DNA of 64,000 nt. Source: Pseudomonadota bacterium (lineage in GTDB: Bacteria > Pseudomonadota > Alphaproteobacteria > Rhizobiales > Xanthobacteraceae). Below the pieces are notes generated by a model. It saw only the letters and a program-made list of their open reading frames with translations. It searched no databases and was not told the origin of the DNA. Shown piece by piece: positions 45,803 to 53,486 of the stretch. Every line of letters begins with the position of its first letter. The stretch's first letter is position 1. The stretch is from contig JAEXYA010000039.1 of the NCBI GenBank assembly GCA_023451825.1, forward strand, positions 62,001 through 126,000, in the 5' to 3' direction. Made by a program: the position numbers and the translations under genes.

Positions 45803-45905
45803 CTGTCATCGCCCGGCTGGACCGGGCGATCCAGTAAACTGGGGCCTTAGTGTAAACACTCATTACGGCGTCTACTGGATCACCCGCTTTCGCGGGTGAT
45901 GACAG
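45803..45905. repeat. Palindromic intergenic repeat, family 4
   Basis: CTGTCATCGCCCG ... CGGGTGATGACAG outer arms, with inner arms GATCCAGTA and TACTGGATC and small hairpins inside each half (CCCGGCTGGACCGGG; CCCGCTTTCGCGGG). Lies between convergent gor and the TonB receptor gene. A single copy in this window. Confidence 0.8.
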
Positions 45906-45922
45906 TGAAAGTGTGTGCAGTC

Positions 45923-48286
45923 TCAAAAATTCCCGATCGCACTGATCCGGAACGTGCGCGGCTGGCCCGGCGACAGATTGTTGTTGCCGTCCGCCGATGC
46001 CCAATAGCCCTTGTTGAAAATGTTCTCCACGTTGAGCTGCAGCTTCCAGTTCTGGTTGATCTTCGCATAGACCGCTGCATCGAAGCGCACGAAGCCGGGA
46101 AGCCTCACGCTGTCATCCGACGATGCGTAGGAATTCGAGAAGTAGATCATGCCCACGGCGGCGGCCCAGATCGGATCGATCTGCACCTTGTTCCACCACG
46201 AGAACTGATTGTAGGGCACGAGCTGCACGCGATTGCCGGCGAGAATGGTCGCTGACGTATCACTGGTCACCCGCGCATCCGTATAGGCATAGCCCACAGT
46301 GGATTGCCAGATATCGGTGACATAGCCGTTCAGTGTGGTTTCGAAGCCGCGGATGCGGTTCTTGCCCGATAGGAAGAAGGTGCCATCGCCATTCGGATTG
46401 GCCAGCGGCACATTGCTGCGGTCGAGCTGATACACCGCCGCGGTATATTGCAGGCGCGGCAGGATATTGTACTTCACCCCGACTTCCTTGTTGTCGAATT
46501 TTTGCGGATCGAGCAGCACGGTCGACGACGACAGCGCGCTGAACTGGTCGCCCGACGCCGGCAGATACGAAATGCTGTAGCTGCCATAGACCGACAGATT
46601 GTCGATCGGCTTCACGATCACGGCCGCGCGCGGCGACAGTTTTCCGTCGGTGCGGCTTCGCGTGATGCCGGTGTTCTGGTCGGTGGCCTGCAGATCGAAA
46701 TTGTCGTAGCGCACGCCGGCGATCACCTGCAGCCAGCGCGTGATGTCGATCTGGTCCTGCACATAGCCCGACGCGATGTTGAGCCGGTAGCGGCTGTTGG
46801 CGTCGGTGGCGATGTGCTGGAAGGTCACCGGCCCGAGATAGGCGCTGTCGAACGGATTAGCGGCGATGGTGTTGCTCAGCGTGCCGCCGGGCCCGGGGAA
46901 GAAGCCGGTGTTGCGGAAGGAGAGGCCGCTCTGGCGGCCGAATTCGGTGCCGAAAGCGAGCGTGTGGAAGACCGGGCCAGTCCAGGTCTTGTAGGTGAAA
47001 TCGGTCTGGTTGAAGATGTTTTCGCGGTCGGTGGTGTTATTATAGGCCGCACGGTTGAACGATGTATCGGTCGTGTTCACCGCGCCGGACAGCGTGCCGT
47101 TGCCGGGATAGATGTTCTGATAACCGCGCTTGAAGTTCGCATACATGGTGGCGTTGCGAACCGTCAGCCCGTTCTCGAAGTCGTGGTCGATCACGCCCGA
47201 CACGCGATTGAGGTCGACATAGGACTGGTTGAGGCCGGGCGCGCCGTAAAAGGCGGTGAGGTCGCCGCCGGGTGCGAAAGGCAGCGCGGGATTGAAGCGC
47301 GTGGATGAGGGCGCGGTGTTGCTCAGCGCCTGCGAGGGATTGCCGCGATCGGCGGTGCGCTCGTCGTGATAGAGTTCATAGTCGAGCTTGATTTTTGTGG
47401 TATCGTTCGGCGTGAAGGCGACGCTCGGATTGAGGCCGTAGCGTTCGAGCTTGCCATATTGGCGGAACGTGTCGGAGCCTTCATACATGGCATTCAGGCG
47501 CACGGCGACGTCGGGATTGACGGCCTGGCCGGCATCCAGCGTGAACCGGCGATCGCCATAGGAGCCTGATTGCAGCGTGGTCTGGTAGACGCGCTGGCCG
47601 TCGGCTTCCTTCAGCGTGCGATTGACGAGACCGCCACCGGCGCCGCGGCCGAAGATCAGCGCGCTTGGTCCCTTCAGGACTTCGATGCTCTGGGTGTTAT
47701 ACAGATCGCGAAAATACTGCACGTCATCGCGAAACCCGTTGACGAAGAAGTTGGCGCTGGAATCGACGCCGCGGATCACGAGTTCGTCGCGATTGCCTTC
47801 GCCCTGATGGATGGCCACGCCAGGCACATAGCGCGTCACGTCGGTGACGCTCTGAAAATTCTGGTCGGCGATGTAGTCCTTGGTCAGCACGCTGATGGAC
47901 TGCGGAATGTTGAGCAGCGGCGTGTTGGTCTTGGTCGCGGTGGACGTGGAATTGGCATAGATGCCGACCGTGCCGGTGCGCACATCATGCGGCTGGTTGA
48001 AGGCCGGCACCGGCTTGGCAACCACCTCCGGCTGGCGTGCTGCGGTGGTTCGTCGCCGCGCTGCGGGTGCAGCGCGCGTGGTCGCCGCAGTCCGGCGCGA
48101 ACGGCGGACTGTATTGGGAGCGTCCACTGTCACTGGCGGTAGCGATGACGCGCCCTGGCGCTGCGATGCGGTTTGCGCCTGCGCATGCGGTGCGGTGAGG
48201 AGCGTCAGCGCGAGCGTGCTCGCGGATAGCAACGTCGCGCGCGCGAACAGTTTTGCGGGTGATGTCGATGATAGATCTTGATGCAT
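45923..48286 (-). CDS. TonB-dependent siderophore receptor
   Basis: 787 aa outer-membrane receptor of the ferric-siderophore type (TIGR01783 pattern). Signal peptide to ~residue 37 (LTLLTAPHAQA), an Arg/Thr-rich linker (RRSRRTAATTRAAPAARRRTTAA), then the plug domain (LLNIPQSISVLTKDYIADQ, VIRGVDSSANFFVNGFRDD, IEVLKGPSALIFGRGAGGGLVNR) and the beta-barrel ending in the C-terminal Phe (RTFRISAIGNF). The ATG follows GGGGAG. No siderophore synthesis, exbB or fecR neighbours, so it likely takes up a foreign catecholate or hydroxamate siderophore. Confidence 0.92.
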   Translation of the reverse strand: MHQDLSSTSPAKLFARATLLSASTLALTLLTAPHAQAQTASQRQGASSLPPVTVDAPNTVRRSRRTAATTRAAPAARRRTTAARQPEVVAKPVPAFNQPHDVRTGTVGIYANSTSTATKTNTPLLNIPQSISVLTKDYIADQNFQSVTDVTRYVPGVAIHQGEGNRDELVIRGVDSSANFFVNGFRDDVQYFRDLYNTQSIEVLKGPSALIFGRGAGGGLVNRTLKEADGQRVYQTTLQSGSYGDRRFTLDAGQAVNPDVAVRLNAMYEGSDTFRQYGKLERYGLNPSVAFTPNDTTKIKLDYELYHDERTADRGNPSQALSNTAPSSTRFNPALPFAPGGDLTAFYGAPGLNQSYVDLNRVSGVIDHDFENGLTVRNATMYANFKRGYQNIYPGNGTLSGAVNTTDTSFNRAAYNNTTDRENIFNQTDFTYKTWTGPVFHTLAFGTEFGRQSGLSFRNTGFFPGPGGTLSNTIAANPFDSAYLGPVTFQHIATDANSRYRLNIASGYVQDQIDITRWLQVIAGVRYDNFDLQATDQNTGITRSRTDGKLSPRAAVIVKPIDNLSVYGSYSISYLPASGDQFSALSSSTVLLDPQKFDNKEVGVKYNILPRLQYTAAVYQLDRSNVPLANPNGDGTFFLSGKNRIRGFETTLNGYVTDIWQSTVGYAYTDARVTSDTSATILAGNRVQLVPYNQFSWWNKVQIDPIWAAAVGMIYFSNSYASSDDSVRLPGFVRFDAAVYAKINQNWKLQLNVENIFNKGYWASADGNNNLSPGQPRTFRISAIGNF

Positions 48287-48692
48287 GCGTCGCTCCCCAG
48301 GTTGCGCACGATTGGCGTCGTTCGCTCATGGGGGAGGCGGCGTTTGGACGCAGCACAACTTAATTTGCTTTTGGGGGAGGGAATAAAACGCGATGTGCGG
48401 ATTACGGAAAATCACAGTGATCGCGTGATTGAAATTCGCGGAAAAACAGGTGTTTTTCAATTGGTCCGATCGTCGCAGCACGCTTTGTAGCGCGGAAATG
48501 CTTGGAGATATTCTAACATCAGCAGAAACACGGCGGCCCTTTTCAACAGTGGCGCCGCTCTCTGTCCCTCATCCTGAGGAGTGCGCGCAGCGCACGTCTC
48601 GAAGGATGGCGGCACACTCGGAGCCAGGCCAGTTCATGGTTCGAGACGCGCGCAAGAGCGCGCTCCTCACCATGAGGGACCGAGTCAGGTGC
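48287..48692. other. Gene-free 406-bp region upstream of the TonB receptor
   Basis: No credible coding frame. It holds the receptor promoter and leader, a perfect hairpin GAAAAAC-AGGT-GTTTTTC at 48441-48458, an AT-rich stretch, and a full family 1 repeat at 48568-48678 next to the end of the hydrolase gene. No convincing Fur or Irr box was recognised. Confidence 0.7.
48568..48678. repeat. Palindromic intergenic repeat, family 1 (full copy b)
   Basis: Same two-unit inverted layout as 5331-5446: CCTCATCCTGAGGAG at the left, CGTCTCGAAGGATGG, a centre CACACTCGGAGCCAGGCCAG, then TCATGGTTCGAGACGCGCGC and CTCCTCACCATGAGG at the right. Confidence 0.88.
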
Positions 48693-49583
48693 CTACTCTT
48701 CCATCTGCAGCCATTCCGCTGCGCCGCGCCACAGCGTGTCGCGATGCTCGGGGCGGAAAAACCCGAAATGCCCGACCTTCTCGCTGCCGGCCTCGATCGG
48801 GCGGATACTGTCGATGTCCGGCTTGATCGACGTGAACGCCGCGCACAGCATCTCCACCGCCGCCCGCGTGGCCCAGGGATCGTCCGTAAAACTCAACGCC
48901 CGCAGCGCGCCGCGATAGCGCGGAAAATTCGCCAGCGCGCGCAGCTTGCGGTCGTCGAAGAAGTAATTGTCGCTGGTGACCCATTTGGCCCATTCGAGAA
49001 ACACATTCTTCGGCAGGTCGAGGCCGAGCCCGATCTTGCCGGGCGCATAGCCCATCACTTCCGCCAGCGTCGGGCCGATGAATTTCATCAGCGCATAGAT
49101 GCGGTAGTTCTCCGGCGGCGTCATCAGCCGCCATGTGCCGGCCTGGGCGGCCACCAGCAGCGCGCGCGAGACCTCCGCATTGTTCGGGATCAGCCCCAGC
49201 GCCTGGCCGCCGAAGGAATGGCCGACAAAGCCGAGCGGCAGTCTGTAGCGCTCGCGCATCCAGTCCACCGCGGCCACGACATCGAGCGCCGCCCAATCAG
49301 CCATCGAGGCCCGAAAACCGCGCAGGGAGCTCGTGCCTTTCGGCCGGGAATCACCAGTGCCGCGATAGTCGTATGTCACCACTGCGCAGCCGCGCGAGGC
49401 CAGATAGCTGGCAAATCCCTTGTAGATTTTCCGTGGCACGGCAGTGGCGGAGTTGATCAGCACCGCATGGGTGCGGGCCCCACGCGGCAGATACAGCGTC
49501 GCGCCCAGCGTAAATCCGTCTCCCGCCACAATCGTGATGTCGTCGGAAAAAGCGTCATCGGGCGACGCATCCGGCAGTCTCAT
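48693..49583 (-). CDS. Alpha/beta hydrolase
   Basis: 296 aa serine hydrolase-fold protein. The N-terminal part shows YLPRGARTHAVLINSATAVPR and VTYDYRGTGDSRP; the nucleophile is in GFVGHSFGGQALG and the late histidine in VGHFGFFRPEHR. The ATG at 49583 is preceded by GGGGGAA; longer frames to 49997 run antisense into aroG. The substrate is unknown. Single gene divergent from the DAHP synthase gene. Confidence 0.85.
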   Translation of the reverse strand: MRLPDASPDDAFSDDITIVAGDGFTLGATLYLPRGARTHAVLINSATAVPRKIYKGFASYLASRGCAVVTYDYRGTGDSRPKGTSSLRGFRASMADWAALDVVAAVDWMRERYRLPLGFVGHSFGGQALGLIPNNAEVSRALLVAAQAGTWRLMTPPENYRIYALMKFIGPTLAEVMGYAPGKIGLGLDLPKNVFLEWAKWVTSDNYFFDDRKLRALANFPRYRGALRALSFTDDPWATRAAVEMLCAAFTSIKPDIDSIRPIEAGSEKVGHFGFFRPEHRDTLWRGAAEWLQMEE

Positions 49584-49758
49584 CCCATAGTTCCCCCAAA
49601 AACAGCCCAACCAAATGCGAATTCGGTTTGTCGTGCAAGGGCTTGGCGCGCATGGCCGGTTGCGGGCAGGGTGGATTTCCAACTGGCGATCCCCATCTGT
49701 GCCATGTATAACGCGGCCTCCGTCGTCACCTAAGGCGCGGTTTTCAGGAGACAATTTC

Positions 49759-51147
49759 ATGTCCGAGCGGTGGACACCCGAGAGCTGGCGGGCCAAACCC
49801 GTCATGCAGATGCCGGAATATCCGGATGCGAAGACCCTGAGCGACGTCGAGGCGCAGCTCGCCACGTTTCCGCCGCTGGTTTTTGCGGGTGAGGCCCGTA
49901 ACCTGAAGAAGCAGCTCGCCCGCGTGGCCAACGGCGAGGCTTTCCTCCTGCAGGGCGGCGATTGCGCCGAGAGCTTCGCCGAGCATGGCGCGAACAATAT
50001 TCGCGACTTCTTCCGCGCGTTCCTGCAGATGTCGGTCGTGCTGACCTATGCCGGCGCGCTGCCGGTGGTGAAGGTCGGCCGCATCGCCGGCCAGTTCGCA
50101 AAGCCCCGTTCCTCGCCGATCGAGAAGGCGAATGGACAGGAGCTGCCGAGCTATCGCGGCGACATCATCAACGACATCGCCTTCACGGCGGAATCCCGCG
50201 TGCCGGATCCGCAGCGTCAGCTGATGGCCTATCGCCAATCGGCTGCGACGCTGAACCTGCTGCGCGCTTTCGCTTCGGGCGGCTTCGCCAATCTCGGCAG
50301 CGTGCATCAGTGGATGCTCGGCTTCCTCAAGGATTCGCAGCAGTCGCGTCGCTACAAGGAATTGGCCGACCGTATCTCCGACGCGTTGAACTTCATGCGC
50401 GCCTGCGGCCTCGATCTCGAAGCCCATCCGGAGCTGCGCTCGACGGATTTCTACACCAGCCACGAAGCGCTGCTGCTCGGCTACGAGCAGGCCTTCACCC
50501 GCGTCGATTCGACGACAGGCGACTGGTACGCGACCTCCGGCCACATGCTGTGGATCGGCGACCGCACGCGCCAGCTCGACCATGCCCATGTGGAATATTT
50601 CCGCGGCATCAAGAACCCGATCGGCCTTAAGTGTGGTCCGTCGTTGAAGGCCGATGAGCTCTTGAAGCTGATCGACATCCTGAACCCGGACAACGAGCCG
50701 GGCCGCCTGACCCTGATCAATCGCTTCGGCCATGAGAAGGTCGGCGAGCATCTGCCAGGCTTCGTCCGTGCGGTGCAGAAGGAAGGCCGCAAGGTCGTGT
50801 GGTCGTGCGATCCGATGCACGGCAACACCATCACGTCGAATTCGGGCTACAAGACCCGTCCGTTCGACCGCATCCTGTCCGAGGTGAAGTCGTTCTTCCA
50901 GATCCACCAGGCCGAAGGGACGCACGCCGGCGGCGTGCATCTGGAAATGACCGGCCAGAACGTCACCGAATGCACCGGCGGCGCCCGCGCGATCACCGAC
51001 GAGGACCTCAACGACCGCTATCACACGGTCTGCGATCCCCGCCTGAACGCCGAGCAGTCCATCGATATGGCGTTCCTGATCGCCGAGCTGCTGAAGAGCG
51101 GCCGCGCGGGCAAGGAGCAGCCGCTCCCGGTTGCCTCCGGTCTCTAA
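49759..51147 (+). CDS. aroG: 3-deoxy-7-phosphoheptulonate synthase, class II
   Basis: 462 aa class II (plant-like) DAHP synthase, first step of aromatic amino-acid synthesis from PEP and erythrose-4-phosphate. Typical segments: WRAKPVMQMPEYPD, LLQGGDCAESFAEH (metal cysteine), RIAGQFAKPRS, GIKNPIGLKCGPSL, WSCDPMHGNTI and GGVHLEMTGQNVTECTGG. The ATG at 49759 follows CAGGAG with an 8-bp spacer. dgkA starts on the base after its stop. The gene symbol is family-based; class II enzymes are also called aroF or aroH. Confidence 0.93.
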   Translation: MSERWTPESWRAKPVMQMPEYPDAKTLSDVEAQLATFPPLVFAGEARNLKKQLARVANGEAFLLQGGDCAESFAEHGANNIRDFFRAFLQMSVVLTYAGALPVVKVGRIAGQFAKPRSSPIEKANGQELPSYRGDIINDIAFTAESRVPDPQRQLMAYRQSAATLNLLRAFASGGFANLGSVHQWMLGFLKDSQQSRRYKELADRISDALNFMRACGLDLEAHPELRSTDFYTSHEALLLGYEQAFTRVDSTTGDWYATSGHMLWIGDRTRQLDHAHVEYFRGIKNPIGLKCGPSLKADELLKLIDILNPDNEPGRLTLINRFGHEKVGEHLPGFVRAVQKEGRKVVWSCDPMHGNTITSNSGYKTRPFDRILSEVKSFFQIHQAEGTHAGGVHLEMTGQNVTECTGGARAITDEDLNDRYHTVCDPRLNAEQSIDMAFLIAELLKSGRAGKEQPLPVASGL

Positions 51148-51501
51148 ATGGATCGGCTCTGGCGAGCCACCATCAACTCCTGGAATGGTCTCCGCTCCGG
51201 CTTCACGTCGGAGCGGGCCATTCGCGAGGAGGTGGTTGCGCTTGTCCTTGCGCTGCCGCTGGCCGTAATGATTGGCACGACCATGGCCCGCCGGATCGAG
51301 ATGATCGCGGTGGTGATGCTGGTGCTGACCGTCGAACTCCTCAACACCGCTATCGAGAAACTCGCCGACCGGGTCACGATGGAACACGATTCACAGATCG
51401 GTCGTGTGAAGGACCTAGGCTCGGCGGCGGTGGCCATTGCGCTGCTGATTGCGGGTATGGTCTGGCTGTTCGCGCTCGGCGAGCGGGTGGGCGTGTTTTG
51501 A
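51148..51501 (+). CDS. dgkA: Diacylglycerol kinase (prokaryotic, membrane)
   Basis: 117 aa inner-membrane enzyme that phosphorylates diacylglycerol for lipid recycling. Three hydrophobic segments and the active-site pattern VELLNTAIEKLADRV are present; the N-terminal RATINSWNGLRSGFTSERAIREE is typical. Its ATG directly follows the aroG stop (TAAATG), so it depends on translational coupling. A family 3 repeat lies just after it. Confidence 0.93.
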   Translation: MDRLWRATINSWNGLRSGFTSERAIREEVVALVLALPLAVMIGTTMARRIEMIAVVMLVLTVELLNTAIEKLADRVTMEHDSQIGRVKDLGSAAVAIALLIAGMVWLFALGERVGVF

Positions 51502-51507
51502 TTTCTC

Positions 51508-51599
51508 CGTCATTGCGAGGAGCGAAGCGACGAAGCAATCCAGTTTTTCTTTACTTGGCCCTGGATTGCTTCGTCGCCAAGAGGCTCCTCGCAATGACG
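51508..51599. repeat. Palindromic intergenic repeat, family 3 (copy c)
   Basis: CGTCATTGCGAGGAGCGAAG ... GAGGCTCCTCGCAATGACG with inner GAAGCAATCCAG and CTGGATTGCTTC. Lies between dgkA and nadE, both on the plus strand. Confidence 0.9.
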
Positions 51600-51642
51600 G
51601 CAATGGGTTGCGAACGATCCGCCTAGAGGCTTCAATACTCCC

Positions 51643-53391
51643 ATGACAAACACCCGCTTCACCATCACGCTGGCCCAGCTCAATCCGACCGTCGGCGACA
51701 CCGCCGGCAATGCCGCGAAAGCGCGCGCCGCGCGTGCGCAGGCTGCCCGCGACGGCGCCGATGTGGTCGTCCTCCCCGAACTCTTCATCGCCGGCTATCC
51801 GCCGGAAGACCTCGTGCTCAAGCCGGCCTTTCAGATGGCCTGCCGCGCCGAGGTCGAGGCGCTCGCCCGCGAGACCGCCGATGGCGGCCCGGCGATGCTG
51901 GTCGGTACGCCATGGGTCGATGGCGGAAAACTGTACAATGCCTGCGCACTGCTGGACGGCGGCCGCATCGCCGCCATCCGCTTCAAGGTCAATCTGCCGA
52001 ATTACGGCGTGTTCGACGAGAAGCGCGTGTTTGCCCGCGGCTCCGTTTCCGGTCCGGTCACCATCCGTGGCCTGCGCATCGGCGTGCCGATCTGCGAAGA
52101 CACCTGGATGGAAGAGTCCGCCGACTACGAGGATGTGGTCGAGACTCTCGCCGAAACCGGCGCCGAAATTTTGATCGTGCCGAACGGCTCGCCCTATGCC
52201 CGCGGCAAGAACGATCTGCGCTTGAATGTGCAGGTCGCCCGCGTCACCGAGAGCCATCTCCCGCTGGTCTATCTCAACCAGGTCGGTGGCCAGGATGAGC
52301 TCGTGTTCGACGGTGCGAGCTTCGTCCTCAATGGCGACCGCTCGCTCGCCGTGCAATTGCCGTCCTTCGCCGAGAACATCACCACCATCACCTTCGAAAA
52401 ATCCGGCGATGCGTGGCGCTGCAGCGGCCCGATCGCAAAGCTGCCCGAAGGCGACGAGGGCGACTACGCCGCCTGCGTGCTGGGCCTCCGCGACTACGTC
52501 AACAAGAACGGTTTCCCCGGCGTGCTGATGGGCATTTCCGGCGGCATCGATAGCGCGCTCTGCGCCGCCATCGCCGTCGACGCGCTCGGCGCCGATCGCG
52601 TGCGCGGCATCATGCTGCCGTTCCGCTATACTGCGCAGGTGTCGCTCGACGATGCCGACAAGCTCGCGAAAGCACTCGGCTTCCGTTACGAAATCCTGCC
52701 CATCGCCGATGCGGTGAACGGCTTCGAAAAAATCCTCGCCGAGACTTTTAAAGGCCTTGAGCGCGACATCACCGAAGAGAACCTGCAGGCGCGCACGCGC
52801 GGCACGCTCTTGATGGCCGTGTCGAACAAGACCGGCGCCATGGTCGTCACCACCGGCAACAAGTCGGAAATGTCGGTGGGCTATGCCACGCTCTATGGCG
52901 ACATGAATGGCGGCTTCAATCCGATCAAGGATCTCTACAAGACCCAGGTGTTCCGCATCTCGACCTTGCGCAATTCATGGAAGCCCGAAGGCGCCATGGG
53001 TCCGGACGGCGAGGTGATCCCGAACAATATCATCATCCGCCCGCCGACCGCCGAACTGCGCGAAAACCAGACCGACCAGGACTCGCTGCCGCCATACGAG
53101 ATCCTCGACGCCATCCTCGAACGTCTCGTCGAGCGCGAGCAGCCTTTGTCCGAGATCGTGGCCGATGGTTTCGAGAAGGATGTGGTGACGCGCATCGATC
53201 GGCTGTTGAACATCGCCGAATACAAGCGCCGCCAGGCCGCTCCTGGCGTGAAGGTGACGCGGAAAAATTTCGGCAGGGATCGCCGCTATCCCATCACCAA
53301 TCGTTTTCGCGATCTGGCCCAGCCCTTGCCGAAACCGGACGAGGATCTGGTGACGCGGCCTGGCAAGGGCACCAGCGAAGCGTTCGAGTGA
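51643..53391 (+). CDS. nadE: Glutamine-dependent NAD+ synthase
   Basis: 582 aa two-domain enzyme. The N-terminal nitrilase-type glutaminase (residues ~1-260) has its Glu-Lys-Cys triad in VVLPELFIAGYPPEDL, FKVNLPNYGVFDEKRVF and IGVPICEDTW. The C-terminal synthase has the PP-loop GISGGIDSALCAAI and VTTGNKSEMSVGYATLYGDMNGGF. Final step of NAD synthesis; pncB in the same window feeds the pathway upstream. Convergent with the DUF1217 gene across a family 2 repeat. Confidence 0.95.
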   Translation: MTNTRFTITLAQLNPTVGDTAGNAAKARAARAQAARDGADVVVLPELFIAGYPPEDLVLKPAFQMACRAEVEALARETADGGPAMLVGTPWVDGGKLYNACALLDGGRIAAIRFKVNLPNYGVFDEKRVFARGSVSGPVTIRGLRIGVPICEDTWMEESADYEDVVETLAETGAEILIVPNGSPYARGKNDLRLNVQVARVTESHLPLVYLNQVGGQDELVFDGASFVLNGDRSLAVQLPSFAENITTITFEKSGDAWRCSGPIAKLPEGDEGDYAACVLGLRDYVNKNGFPGVLMGISGGIDSALCAAIAVDALGADRVRGIMLPFRYTAQVSLDDADKLAKALGFRYEILPIADAVNGFEKILAETFKGLERDITEENLQARTRGTLLMAVSNKTGAMVVTTGNKSEMSVGYATLYGDMNGGFNPIKDLYKTQVFRISTLRNSWKPEGAMGPDGEVIPNNIIIRPPTAELRENQTDQDSLPPYEILDAILERLVEREQPLSEIVADGFEKDVVTRIDRLLNIAEYKRRQAAPGVKVTRKNFGRDRRYPITNRFRDLAQPLPKPDEDLVTRPGKGTSEAFE

Positions 53392-53397
53392 CGTTTG

Positions 53398-53480
53398 CAG
53401 GATGGGGTGAGCGTTAGCGAAAACCCATCGCTGCACGGCAGATCGTTGATGGGTTTTCGCTGCGCTCAACCCATCCTACG
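53398..53480. repeat. Palindromic intergenic repeat, family 2 (copy c)
   Basis: Left CAGGATGGGGTGAGCG, right CGCTCAACCCATCCTACG, inner arms GCGAAAACCCATC and GATGGGTTTTCGC. Sits between the convergent nadE and DUF1217 genes. Confidence 0.9.
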
Positions 53481-53486
53481 GCACCA

